Origin: Saccharothrix tamanrassetensis
GTDB taxonomy: Bacteria; Actinomycetota; Actinomycetes; Mycobacteriales; Pseudonocardiaceae
DNA: 64,000 bases
Reading direction: 5' to 3'
NCBI RefSeq assembly: GCF_014203665.1
Contig: NZ_JACHJN010000005.1
Location: 124,001 to 188,000 of the forward strand
In this document: in pieces, positions 8,056 through 15,471 of the stretch
Numbering within the stretch: position 1 is the stretch's first letter
How the letters are laid out: every line of letters begins with the position of its first letter
Translations under genes and position numbers: made by a program
The notes under the pieces: generated by a model
Told to the model about the DNA's origin: nothing
Database searches by the model: none
Seen by the model: the letters and a program-made list of their open reading frames with translations, nothing else

Positions 8056-8711
8056 CATAGATCAGCACCCCGACTTCGCCCGTCGGTCGCAGACCGGCCC
8101 ACCGTCCTAAGCTGAGCACCGGGCGACGATCGGCCTGGTCGCTCCTCAGCCTTGATCGCTGGATCGGGCGAATGGCAGGGAGTTCGGGCACTATCCAGAT
8201 ACGCATTTCGTTGCCGGAAAAAGGAGCGCGGCACTCCCGGCGAAGCAAATGCGCACGGCCCCCCAGTCGCGGCGCAGCAGGCGCTCGAGCCAAGGGCAAG
8301 GCCAAGTTCGACGCCTCGGGTGCCTGGCTGCGGTCCTGGTCGGGCGGGCTGGACGCTAGCGGTGGTCATGGTCACGCGGGCCGGACGCCTGGCGGTGGCC
8401 ATGGTCGTTCGGGTCGGACGCCTGGCGGTGGTGGTCGCGATGGTGCAGCGCGGCGCTTGGCGGTCAACCGTCGTGCCTACATCACGGTCCGCGGGCAGCA
8501 CCACCGTCTGGGCGGGCCGCATTACCGTCTGGCGGTGGCGGCACCGTCTGGGGTGGCGCTGTCCCGCAGGCCTGATGGCGCCGCCACCGGGGCGATCCTG
8601 CCCGTGGATGGTGACACCCGTGCGTGCTGGCTCAACCGGCCAGTTCAGCTGGCTCCAAACGACCAGTTCCCTGGCCGGCTCGCCGGCTGGCGCGCTGACT
8701 GGTTGGCCGGC
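8056..8711. other. Region without a convincing gene; short GC-rich repeats
   Basis: Long open frames exist on both strands but lack domain similarity and start signals. Around 8360-8440 the motif CGGACGCCTGGCGGTGG occurs twice, giving a Gly/His-rich reading on the plus strand. Nothing else was recognised. Confidence 0.5.
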
Positions 8712-9425
8712 TCACCAAGTCGGTCGTGCGCCGATGCCGCCGTCCACGACGAGGTCGTGGCCGGTTATCCAGGACGCCATTGGTGACGCCAGGAACACGC
8801 ACGCGTTGCCGACGTCCTCCGGCGTACCCAGGCGCCCCAGGGGTGCGGCGGCGTGCCAGCGTTCGACGCCCTCCGGCCAGTCCTCGGCCAAGCCGGACCG
8901 ATCGATGAGCCCCGGCGACACAGTGTTGATGCGGATGCCGAACCGTCCGTACTCCAACGCCGCCGAACGCGCGTGCATGATCAAGGCCGCCTTGGACGCG
9001 CTGTAGTGCGCGTGCCCGTGTGCCGGGTGACTGCCCTCGATGGACGCGATGTGCGTGATCGAGCCACCCGTCGACCTCATCACCTCGGCGGCGGCCTGGG
9101 TGCACGAGAACGCGCTCAGCACGTTGGTGTCCACGACCTCCCGCCACTCGGCGGCGGTCATCCCGGCCAGGTCCCGCACCGGCTGAACCCCGGCGCAGTT
9201 CACCACCGCGTCCAGCCGTCCCCGCCACGCCGCCGCCTCGCGCACCAGCCGGAAGCACTCGTCCTCCGAGGACAGGTCCGCCCGGAGCGACAGCGACCCG
9301 GCCGCCTCGCCCCGGAACGAGTGCGCGACCACCGCAGCCCCGGCGTCCGCGAACCGCCGCGCGATGCCTGCCCCGACACCTCCGCTCGCTCCGGTGACGA
9401 GTACTACGGTGTCCGTGAGGTTCAT
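8712..9425 (-). CDS. Short-chain dehydrogenase/reductase
   Basis: This 237-residue classical SDR carries the cofactor motif TGASGGVGAG near the N-terminus, NCAGVQP, the catalytic Ser in IASIEGS and the YSASK catalytic Tyr/Lys pair. The C-terminal end GHDLVVDGGIGA is also typical. The substrate cannot be told. The ATG at 9425 is preferred over a GTG two codons earlier. It points toward the repeat region and is separated from the MOSC gene by about 90 bp. Confidence 0.9.
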   Translation of the reverse strand: MNLTDTVVLVTGASGGVGAGIARRFADAGAAVVAHSFRGEAAGSLSLRADLSSEDECFRLVREAAAWRGRLDAVVNCAGVQPVRDLAGMTAAEWREVVDTNVLSAFSCTQAAAEVMRSTGGSITHIASIEGSHPAHGHAHYSASKAALIMHARSAALEYGRFGIRINTVSPGLIDRSGLAEDWPEGVERWHAAAPLGRLGTPEDVGNACVFLASPMASWITGHDLVVDGGIGARPTW

Positions 9426-9516
9426 GTCCACGGACAGTAGTGCTACGGAGAGTAGCCGTCAGCGGCAGCCCCGCTGACCTCAATCCAGCAGCCGTGCGGC
9501 AGCCATTCAGCAGCGG

Positions 9517-10056
9517 CTACACCGGCTGGAGCGGTGCGTGTGGCTCGGTGGGCAGTTGTACCCGGATCCCGTCGCCCGGCCGCACCACGCCGCCCACGAG
9601 CACGACCGACATGATCCCCGCCTTGCGCACGACTCTGCCGTCCTCGTCCCGCCCGACCACCTGCTTGAGCAGCCCTTCCCGGAACGCCTCGATCTGCGGG
9701 CACGGGTTGCGCAGCCCGGTCACCTCGACGACCGCCTCCGGCCCGAGGTGCAGCCGGGTGCCGGTGGGCAGGCCGAGCAGGTCGACGCCGCGCGTGGTGA
9801 TGTTCTCGCCAAGCTGACCTGCGGCGACGGCGAAGCCGAGGGCGTTGAGGTGGTCGTGCAGTTCGGCGTGCATCAAGTGCACTTGGCGCAGGTTCGGTTG
9901 CGTAGGGTCACGCCGCACGCGCGATCGGTGCTTCACCAGTTCGCCCGCGTGCACATCGCCCTCGACGCCGAGCCCGGCGAGCAGGCGGATCCCGTCCGCG
10001 TTCGGCTTGGTGAACGTGTACTCCGCGCTACGGCTCACAGCCTCGACTGTCCCCAT
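9517..10056 (-). CDS. MOSC-domain protein
   Basis: This is a 179-residue MOSC domain, the fold of the molybdenum cofactor sulfurase C-terminus. It contains LGVEGDVHAGELVKHRSRV at the start, GENITTRGVDLLGLP in the middle and the conserved Cys in LRNPCPQIEAF, which is thought to carry sulfur. Stand-alone MOSC proteins are proposed to deliver sulfur or act on N-hydroxylated substrates. The role here is not shown by context. Confidence 0.9.
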   Translation of the reverse strand: MGTVEAVSRSAEYTFTKPNADGIRLLAGLGVEGDVHAGELVKHRSRVRRDPTQPNLRQVHLMHAELHDHLNALGFAVAAGQLGENITTRGVDLLGLPTGTRLHLGPEAVVEVTGLRNPCPQIEAFREGLLKQVVGRDEDGRVVRKAGIMSVVLVGGVVRPGDGIRVQLPTEPHAPLQPV

Positions 10057-10132
10057 GATTCCGACCCTAACCGGTAAGACTTCGGCCGGTCGCGGCGATG
10101 AATGTGGTGTACAACCCTGCGGACAACGGTAG

Positions 10133-10375
10133 ATGATCATGGATGACGAACTGAACCACCGGGCGCGTGCCATGCTGCGGGCGGTCGCGGCCGGCCGCGC
10201 CGAAGTGACGCACAGTCAGGAACCCGACCTGCGAGTGGACGGACTGCTGTGCAGTGACCAGATGACCGCACGCCAGTTGGCGCACGCCGGGCTGGTCCGG
10301 CCGGCGCAACGTGATTGCGTCGGCCCCTGGGTGCCGGCGGAGATCACTCCGGCCGGTCGCGCGATGCTCGCGTAG
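10133..10375 (+). CDS. Small hypothetical protein
   Basis: An 80-residue product, or 78 residues from the second ATG at 10139. It is soluble and mixed in charge, with two short helices (HRARAMLRAVAAGRAEV and TARQLAHAGLV) and an end reading ITPAGRAML. The look is of a short winged-helix-like or regulator-related fold, but no named family was recognised. It is divergent from the MOSC gene, with a short A/T-rich stretch before the start. Its 3' end is duplicated downstream (10401-10421). Confidence 0.6.
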   Translation: MIMDDELNHRARAMLRAVAAGRAEVTHSQEPDLRVDGLLCSDQMTARQLAHAGLVRPAQRDCVGPWVPAEITPAGRAMLA

Positions 10376-10421
10376 CCGACCGCGGCCGACGCAGCCGACC
10401 GCGATGCTCGCGTAGCCGACC
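10361..10421. repeat. 21-bp direct repeat at the 3' end of the small gene
   Basis: The 21 bases at 10361-10381, which include the stop codon of the preceding gene, recur exactly at 10401-10421. The spacing is 40 bp. It looks like a local duplication. Confidence 0.8.
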
Positions 10422-10596
10422 CCTGACGGCTGCGTGCACCCCTAGCTGTTCGTGCCACATCCGGTCTCAGCGGTAGCGGTCCCGATGTTGTCCTGTTTGG
10501 ACGGTTCCACGTCCGACACCGGAGTTCGAAGTCGCTGACGGCCGGACGATCGCACGGTCGGGCAACCGAACGGCCGCACGGCCAACGGCCAGAAGG
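10382..10596. other. Intergenic gap
   Basis: It contains the second copy of the 21-bp repeat and otherwise nothing recognisable. Confidence 0.4.
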
Positions 10597-11229
10597 TCAG
10601 GCGGAGATCAGCGGATCGCCGTGCCCGACGCAGAGCACCTGCGGGGACAGGTCGGTCAAGCGCTGCACGGAATCCAGCAACCGCGCTCGGTCCAGGTTGA
10701 ACACGCCGGGGATCGCTTTGCCGTCCACCACGGCGATGGTGTCGCCGGTGAACAGGATCCCTTGCTGTGGCAGGTGGATCGCGATGCTGCCGTCCGTGTG
10801 CCCGGGTATGGACAGGACCTTCGCGCCACCGCCGAACGGGAGTTCGGTGCCCTCGTCCACCTCGTGGTCGACCTCGGAACGGGGCGCGAACGGCACGCCA
10901 GGTGTGATGCGGTCGAACAGTTCCCGTTCCTCCGGCGGGATCACCGGGGACGGCGGGTCCACGTCACCGCGGATCACCGAGGCGTCCAACGGGTGCGCAT
11001 ACACCGGAGCGCCGGTCAGCTCGCGCAGTTTCGCCAGCGAACCCGTGTGGTCGTGGTGGAAGTGCGTGATCACGATCCGCACCACCTTGCCCAGCGCGGC
11101 GATGTTCTGGGCGTACCCGGCCATCCCGGTGTCGATGACGGTCAACTCGTCGCCGTCCTGCCACACGTACGCCTGTCCGATCGGGAACCGCAGCATCCGC
11201 AGTCCCGGCACCAGGTCGATGATCTCCAC
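10597..11229 (-). CDS. MBL-fold metal-dependent hydrolase
   Basis: This 210-residue metallo-beta-lactamase-fold protein has the metal-binding motif THFHHDHTG (about residues 55-63), the distal ligands in SIPGHTDGS and GDT, and a final His in VGHGDP. This is the glyoxalase II-like branch. The substrate is unknown. It is transcribed away from the iron locus, with about 550 bp of non-coding DNA upstream. Confidence 0.9.
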   Translation of the reverse strand: MEIIDLVPGLRMLRFPIGQAYVWQDGDELTVIDTGMAGYAQNIAALGKVVRIVITHFHHDHTGSLAKLRELTGAPVYAHPLDASVIRGDVDPPSPVIPPEERELFDRITPGVPFAPRSEVDHEVDEGTELPFGGGAKVLSIPGHTDGSIAIHLPQQGILFTGDTIAVVDGKAIPGVFNLDRARLLDSVQRLTDLSPQVLCVGHGDPLISA

Positions 11230-11664
11230 ATCCCGACGCTAGGCGCAGGGCCGGCACGAAAACACGGTGTTTCGCCCTGGGCGGACCGAGTCCGACACGC
11301 GCCGCACGACGGCGTCGCACCACTACGCGCACGGCCGCACTGCACGGCCACTCGGCCTACGGTGCTACGCAACGACAGTCGGCCGCGGTACTCCGACCCC
11401 ACTCCGCCGTTCGAGTGGTTTTCCCAGTAGCTAGGCCAAAAAGCGCACGAGCGCTGCGTCCACGGAGACCAGCAGTCAAGTACCACGAAACCGGCGGGAG
11501 TACCACGGAAATCTCATGACGCCGCCGAATGCCATGGGCAGTGCCAGGCTGATCGTCCCGATCCGTTCGGCGCCGCTAGCACGGACGCGAGGGTCACGGA
11601 CCGTTCCGAACGGCCGAGGACGTCCCCGAAGAGCCTTTGTTCAGCGGGTTGCTTCCTCCGACCC
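11230..11664. other. Intergenic region before the iron locus
   Basis: No supported gene is present; short minus-strand frames here lack any domain. It is bounded on the right by two iron boxes. Confidence 0.5.
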
Positions 11665-11683
11665 GCAGGTGAGGCTAGCCTAA
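11665..11683 (-). promoter_or_regulatory. IdeR/DmdR-type iron box
   Basis: Read on the minus strand the site is TTAGGCTAGCCTCACCTGC, close to the IdeR/DtxR consensus TTAGGTTAGGCTAACCTAA. It lies 97 bp before the hydroxylase start, upstream of a second box. IdeR with Fe(II) would repress transcription here. Confidence 0.75.
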
Positions 11684-11723
11684 GCAACAGAGAGGTCTGG
11701 ATCACTCCCATCCGGTAGCGGAC

Positions 11724-11742
11724 TTAGGTTAGGCTCACCGAA
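11724..11742 (+). promoter_or_regulatory. IdeR/DmdR-type iron box upstream of the N-hydroxylase gene
   Basis: TTAGGTTAGGCTCACCGAA matches the consensus at nearly every position. It ends 38 bp before the ATG of the siderophore hydroxylase gene, a usual place for an iron-dependent operator overlapping the promoter. Confidence 0.85.
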
Positions 11743-11780
11743 GTTCGGTCACGCCCTGTTGTCGCACCGATGGGACAGTC

Positions 11781-13109
11781 ATGCCACAGCCACCTGTCTT
11801 CGACGTCCTCGGCGTCGGCTTCGGGCCCTCGAACCTGGCGCTCGCCATCGCGGTCACCGAGTACAACGCCGCCGTCGGCCCCGAAGACGTGGTGACCGCG
11901 CACTTCCTCGAACGGCAGGCCGGCTTCGGGTGGCACCGGGGCATGTTGCTGGAGGACGCCACCATGCAGGTGTCGTTCCTCAAGGACCTGGTGACGCTGC
12001 GCAACCCCAGCAGTCCGTTCACCTTCCTGAACTACCTGCACGGCCACGGGCGGCTGGTCGACTTCATCAACCACAAGAACCTGTTCCCGCTGCGCGTGGA
12101 GTTCCACGACTACTTCGAGTGGGCCGCCGAGAAGGTCGACGACCTGGTGTCCTACGGCCACGACGTGGTGTCGGTGCGCCCGGTGACCGAGGACGGCGTG
12201 GTCACCCACTTCGACGTGTCCTCACGGACGTCGGGAGGCGAGGTGGAGGTGCGGCGCGCGCGGAACCTCGTGGTGGCAACGGGCTTACGGGCCAGCCTGC
12301 CGGACGGGGTGACGCCGTCCGACCGGGTGTGGCACAACCGGGACTTCCTCCAGCGGGTCGAGGCGCTGGACGACCCCCGGCGGCTGGTCGTCGTGGGTGC
12401 GGGGCAGAGCGGCGCGGAGGTGACCGCGTTCCTGCACGAGCGGTTCCGGGACGCCGAGGTCTGCGCGGTGTTCGCGCGCTACGGCTACAGCCCGGCGGAC
12501 GACAGTTCGTTCGCCAACCGGATCTTCGACCCGGCGGCCGTGGACGACTTCTACGCCGCGCCCGAGCAGGTCAAGCGCCGGCTGATGGACTACCACGCCA
12601 ACACCAACTACGCGGTGGTCGACAGCGACCTGATCGCCGAGCTGTACCGGCGGGTGTACCGGGAGAAGGTCGTTGGCGCGCAACGTCTTCGGCTGCTCAA
12701 CCTGTCGCGGGTCGCCGAACTCGCGGAGACCGCGGACGGTGTGCGGGTGACCGTCGAGTCGCTGTCCTCCGGCGCCCGGACGGTGCTGGACGCGGACGCG
12801 ATCGTGTACGCCACCGGCTACCGCGAGGCCGATCCGACCGGCCTGCTGGGCGACCTGGCCGCGCGGTGCGCGCGTGACGAGCAGGGCCGCCTGCGGGTCG
12901 GCCGCGACTACCGGCTGGACACCGACGACGACGTGCTCGGCGGCATCTACCTCCAGGGCGGCACCGAGCACACGCACGGCATCTCGTCGTCGCTGCTGTC
13001 CAACACGTCGATCCGGGTGGGGGAGATCCTCCAGTCCGTGCTGGACCGGCGTGCGCCGGCGGTCCCGGTCCAGCCCGCGTACGCGATCAGTGCGTCGCAC
13101 CCGGGCTAG
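11781..13109 (+). CDS. L-ornithine/L-lysine N-monooxygenase (siderophore biosynthesis)
   Basis: This 442-residue flavoprotein of the SidA/PvdA/IucD family hydroxylates the side-chain amine of ornithine or lysine to build hydroxamate siderophores. The FAD motif VGFGPSNLALA is at the N-terminus, FLKDLVTLRNP follows, the NADPH motif VGAGQSGAEV is in the middle and the family ATGYR motif is near residue 345. The substrate loop region contains HANTNYAVVD. Ornithine is somewhat more likely from general similarity, but this is not certain. Two iron boxes precede it, so it should be iron-repressed. No NRPS or NIS synthetase lies in the window. Confidence 0.93.
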   Translation: MPQPPVFDVLGVGFGPSNLALAIAVTEYNAAVGPEDVVTAHFLERQAGFGWHRGMLLEDATMQVSFLKDLVTLRNPSSPFTFLNYLHGHGRLVDFINHKNLFPLRVEFHDYFEWAAEKVDDLVSYGHDVVSVRPVTEDGVVTHFDVSSRTSGGEVEVRRARNLVVATGLRASLPDGVTPSDRVWHNRDFLQRVEALDDPRRLVVVGAGQSGAEVTAFLHERFRDAEVCAVFARYGYSPADDSSFANRIFDPAAVDDFYAAPEQVKRRLMDYHANTNYAVVDSDLIAELYRRVYREKVVGAQRLRLLNLSRVAELAETADGVRVTVESLSSGARTVLDADAIVYATGYREADPTGLLGDLAARCARDEQGRLRVGRDYRLDTDDDVLGGIYLQGGTEHTHGISSSLLSNTSIRVGEILQSVLDRRAPAVPVQPAYAISASHPG

Positions 13110-13212
13110 TCGACCGTCCCGAACGTTCGTCAGGTGCGCGAACCTGACGGGAAAGCCTCCGAAGGAGAACAGCGCGCATGTCCACGAAGTCCGAGGGCCG
13201 GCCGGGGAGATG

Positions 13213-13242
13213 CGGGTGGGGGTGCTCCGGCACCCCCACCCG
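13213..13242. terminator. Strong hairpin with UNCG-type loop after the N-hydroxylase gene
   Basis: A perfect 13-bp GC-rich stem (13213-13225 with 13230-13242) closes a TCCG loop, an RNA UNCG tetraloop. There is no T-run. It is positioned to separate the hydroxylase gene from mbtH. A 49-codon frame with a good ribosome site (start 13178) runs through it but has no recognisable product. Confidence 0.6.
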
Positions 13243-13379
13243 TGGCACCGGACGCTCGTGGGCGTCTCGCCCGAACCGCAGCGTCACGGCCGTGCTGTCT
13301 GTTGTGCGCGGCCGAACTGTTCGATGATGTCACCGCACCGCACCGCACCGCGGCTCGCCGAGCCTGACCGGAGGACCCG

Positions 13380-13577
13380 ATGACCAATCCGTTCGACGAC
13401 GCCGAAGGCCGTTTCCACGTCCTGGTCAACGACGAGGGGCAGCACTCGCTGTGGCCGTCGTTCGCCGAGATCCCGGCCGGGTGGCGGGCCGTGTTCGGCC
13501 CGGATACCCGTGAAGCGGCCACGGCCTACGTGCAGGAGCACTGGACCGACCTGCGTCCGCTGAGCCTGCGCTCCTGA
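13380..13577 (+). CDS. MbtH-like protein
   Basis: This 65-residue MbtH-family protein has [33 protein letters not shown] and the end [11 protein letters not shown]. MbtH proteins bind and activate NRPS adenylation domains, commonly in siderophore clusters. The ATG follows GGAGG with good spacing. Four tandem CACCG units (13331-13350) lie just upstream. Its presence without an NRPS suggests the locus has lost genes or that it serves an NRPS elsewhere. Confidence 0.95.
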   Translation: MTNPFDDAEGRFHVLVNDEGQHSLWPSFAEIPAGWRAVFGPDTREAATAYVQEHWTDLRPLSLRS

Positions 13578-14134
13578 TCGGTATGGGCCCGCGCGCGCCG
13601 GCGATCGCCTGGGGCGCCGCGTGCCGGAGCCGCGCTCGCGGCTGATCACGGTGACCGGGACGTCGTTCCCGCCGGACTTCCGCGAGTAGATGACGCCGCC
13701 CTCGGGCAGCGGGCGGACCTGCTCGACGGTGAGGTCCCGCACGCCCGCGTCCGGGCGGTTCCCCGGGCGGCCAAGGAGGACGTGGTCGCCCGGTAGCAGG
13801 CCCAGTTGGCCCTCGGCGTGCATTTCCGCCGATTTGCGGACCGCCGCTCAAGTCGAATCCTCGGCCATTCCGGCCGATGAAGACGCATTCCCACGGGAAC
13901 GGAATGACGCCGCCCCGAGGGCGACGCAACCGTTGAAGGCGTCCCCTGGGAAATCGTTCAAGGCCCACCGCCTGCGCACCTGAACCGGGTATTGCCGGAA
14001 TCGTGTCAAGAGGCGTTCAGGTGGCCTGGTCGAGTTCATCCGGCGCTCATCGGCCGACGAATGCCCGGAGCGGACTGTGTGACACGTCACGACTCGGCCT
14101 GACGGGCGAACCCGCCCTGCCGCTGACGATCTCC
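13578..14134. other. Intergenic stretch, possible gene fragment on the minus strand
   Basis: On the minus strand, about 13620-13823, a frame reads GLLPGDHVLLGRPGNRPD, VRDLTVEQVRPLP and GNDVPVTVISR. This is protein-like and probably the remnant or core of an unidentified gene. No family was recognised, and the frame runs on without a natural end into mbtH antisense sequence. The rest up to the iron box is lower-GC promoter-like DNA. Confidence 0.35.
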
Positions 14135-14153
14135 TTCGGTTAGCCTCACCTAA
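14135..14153 (+). promoter_or_regulatory. IdeR/DmdR-type iron box before the iron ABC genes
   Basis: TTCGGTTAGCCTCACCTAA is a good iron-box match. It lies 22 bp before the start of the deleted permease gene and presumably controls that gene together with the ATPase gene. Confidence 0.82.
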
Positions 14154-14175
14154 ACAGTTGAGCGGGGAGGTGTGA

Positions 14176-14547
14176 ATGGGACGGGGCGGCGCGCGGGCCA
14201 CCATGCTCGTCGGAACGGTCTGGCTGCCGGGACCGGTCGTCCTGTTCAGCCTCTGGGGCGGCACTGCACTCCTCGCCCGCGTGGCGGCGATCCTGCTTCT
14301 CCGCCCGCGCACGTTCGACTCGCTCAGGTCCCGGAACGTCGGGTCGACGGCCGCGCCGTCACCCGCCTGCCGCAACACCGGCAGGCGGTCCGGGCCCGGC
14401 GGGCTGACGTCGGTGGCGGGCGATCCCGCGGTGCGACGACTGTTCCCGACGACCCGGGCGCCGGTCGGCATCGCGACCGGGGCGATCGGCGGGCTCTACC
14501 CGGTGTGGCCGCCGGCCCCCGGCAGGCGAAGGGGGAGTGGGCGATGA
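14176..14547 (+). pseudogene. Internally deleted FecCD-family iron-siderophore permease
   Basis: The 123-codon frame keeps two ends of a FecCD permease segment. One is VWLPGPVVLFSLWGGTALLARVAAILLLRP followed by a DSLR helix end; the other is the C-terminal PVGIATGAIGGLYPVW (family form PVGIVTGLIGGPYFLW). Some 200 residues or more expected around and between them are missing, and the middle is a basic, non-membrane sequence. A working permease needs about 330 residues and ten helices, so this copy cannot be functional. It overlaps the ATPase gene by 4 bp, as intact fecD/fepC pairs do. Confidence 0.7.
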
Positions 14548-15359
14548 GAACCCGACTGCGTGCGGAGGACCTGACGCTCGCCTACGACGAGCGGCTGGTG
14601 GCCGCCGGGCTGGACGTGGAGGTCCCGGACGGGTCGTTCACCGTCATCGTCGGGCCCAACGCGTGCGGCAAGTCCACCGTGCTCAAAGCGCTGGCCCGGA
14701 TGCTGAAGCCGCGCGCCGGCTCGGTGTACCTGGACGGGGCGCTCATCTCGTCGTACCGGTCGAAGGAGGTCGCGCGCCGGCTCGGGCTGCTGCCGCAGTC
14801 GTCCACCGCGCCCGGCGGCATCACGGTGGGGGAGCTGGTCTCGCGCGGTCGCTACCCGCACCAGCGGCTGCTGCGGCAGTGGTCGTTGGACGACGAGGAG
14901 ATCACCGCGCAGGCCATGCACCTGACCGGCGTGCACGACCTGGCCGACCGGCTGGTGGACGAGCTGTCCGGCGGCCAGCGGCAGCGCGTGTGGCTGGCCA
15001 TGGTGCTCGCGCAGCAGACGTCGATCCTGCTGCTGGACGAGCCGACCACGTTCCTGGACATCGCGCACCAGATCGAGGTGCTCGACCTGTGCGCGGAACT
15101 GCACGAGGACGGCGGGCACACCCTGGTCGCCGTGCTGCACGACCTCAACCAGGCCTGCCGCTACGCCACCCACCTGATCGCGATGAAGCCGGGCGAGGGC
15201 ATCGTCGCGCAGGGCGACCCGGCCGACATCGTCACCGCCGAACTGGTGGAGCACGTGTTCGGCCTGCCCTGCCGGGTGATCGACGACCCGGAGACCGGCA
15301 CCCCGCTGATCGTGCCGCTGCGCCGACAGCGCGCGCCGCTCGCCAGCGTGGTCGAATAG
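14544..15359 (+). CDS. Iron-siderophore ABC transporter ATP-binding protein (FecE/FepC type)
   Basis: This 271-residue ABC ATPase has Walker A GPNACGKST (about residues 38-46), Q-loop LPQSS, signature LSGGQRQRVW, Walker B ILLLDEPTTFLD and the switch His in AVLHDLNQA. The LDIAHQIEVLDL stretch is characteristic of the FepC/FhuC iron-uptake branch. The domain is intact although the adjoining permease is not, so it either works with a permease encoded elsewhere or is itself on the way to decay. Iron control through the box at 14135 is expected. Confidence 0.92.
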   Translation: MRTRLRAEDLTLAYDERLVAAGLDVEVPDGSFTVIVGPNACGKSTVLKALARMLKPRAGSVYLDGALISSYRSKEVARRLGLLPQSSTAPGGITVGELVSRGRYPHQRLLRQWSLDDEEITAQAMHLTGVHDLADRLVDELSGGQRQRVWLAMVLAQQTSILLLDEPTTFLDIAHQIEVLDLCAELHEDGGHTLVAVLHDLNQACRYATHLIAMKPGEGIVAQGDPADIVTAELVEHVFGLPCRVIDDPETGTPLIVPLRRQRAPLASVVE

Positions 15360-15471
15360 TTTCTCACCCGAATGGGATCGCGCGAATAGCGCCGCCCGTG
15401 GTATAAATAAGGGTTACTTCACCCTGGAACGGGGTGTGACGTGATAACCCAGTGTATCACAGGGGGCAAGC

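Noticed and set aside
8152..9006. Plus-strand open frames across 8.1-9.0 kb
   Set aside because: No domain, no start signal, and the right half is antisense to a clear SDR gene.
11514..11711. 65-codon minus-strand frame divergent from the N-hydroxylase gene
   Set aside because: Despite the nearby iron box there is no recognisable domain or good start signal, and composition does not look coding.
13178..13327. 49-codon frame with a good ribosome site before mbtH
   Set aside because: It runs through a strong hairpin, is Arg/Gly-rich and matches no family; treated as a terminator region instead.
15360..15471. RAE upstream of the first helD-like gene
   Set aside because: The region was read for GGGGCTTGC and its complement and neither is present.
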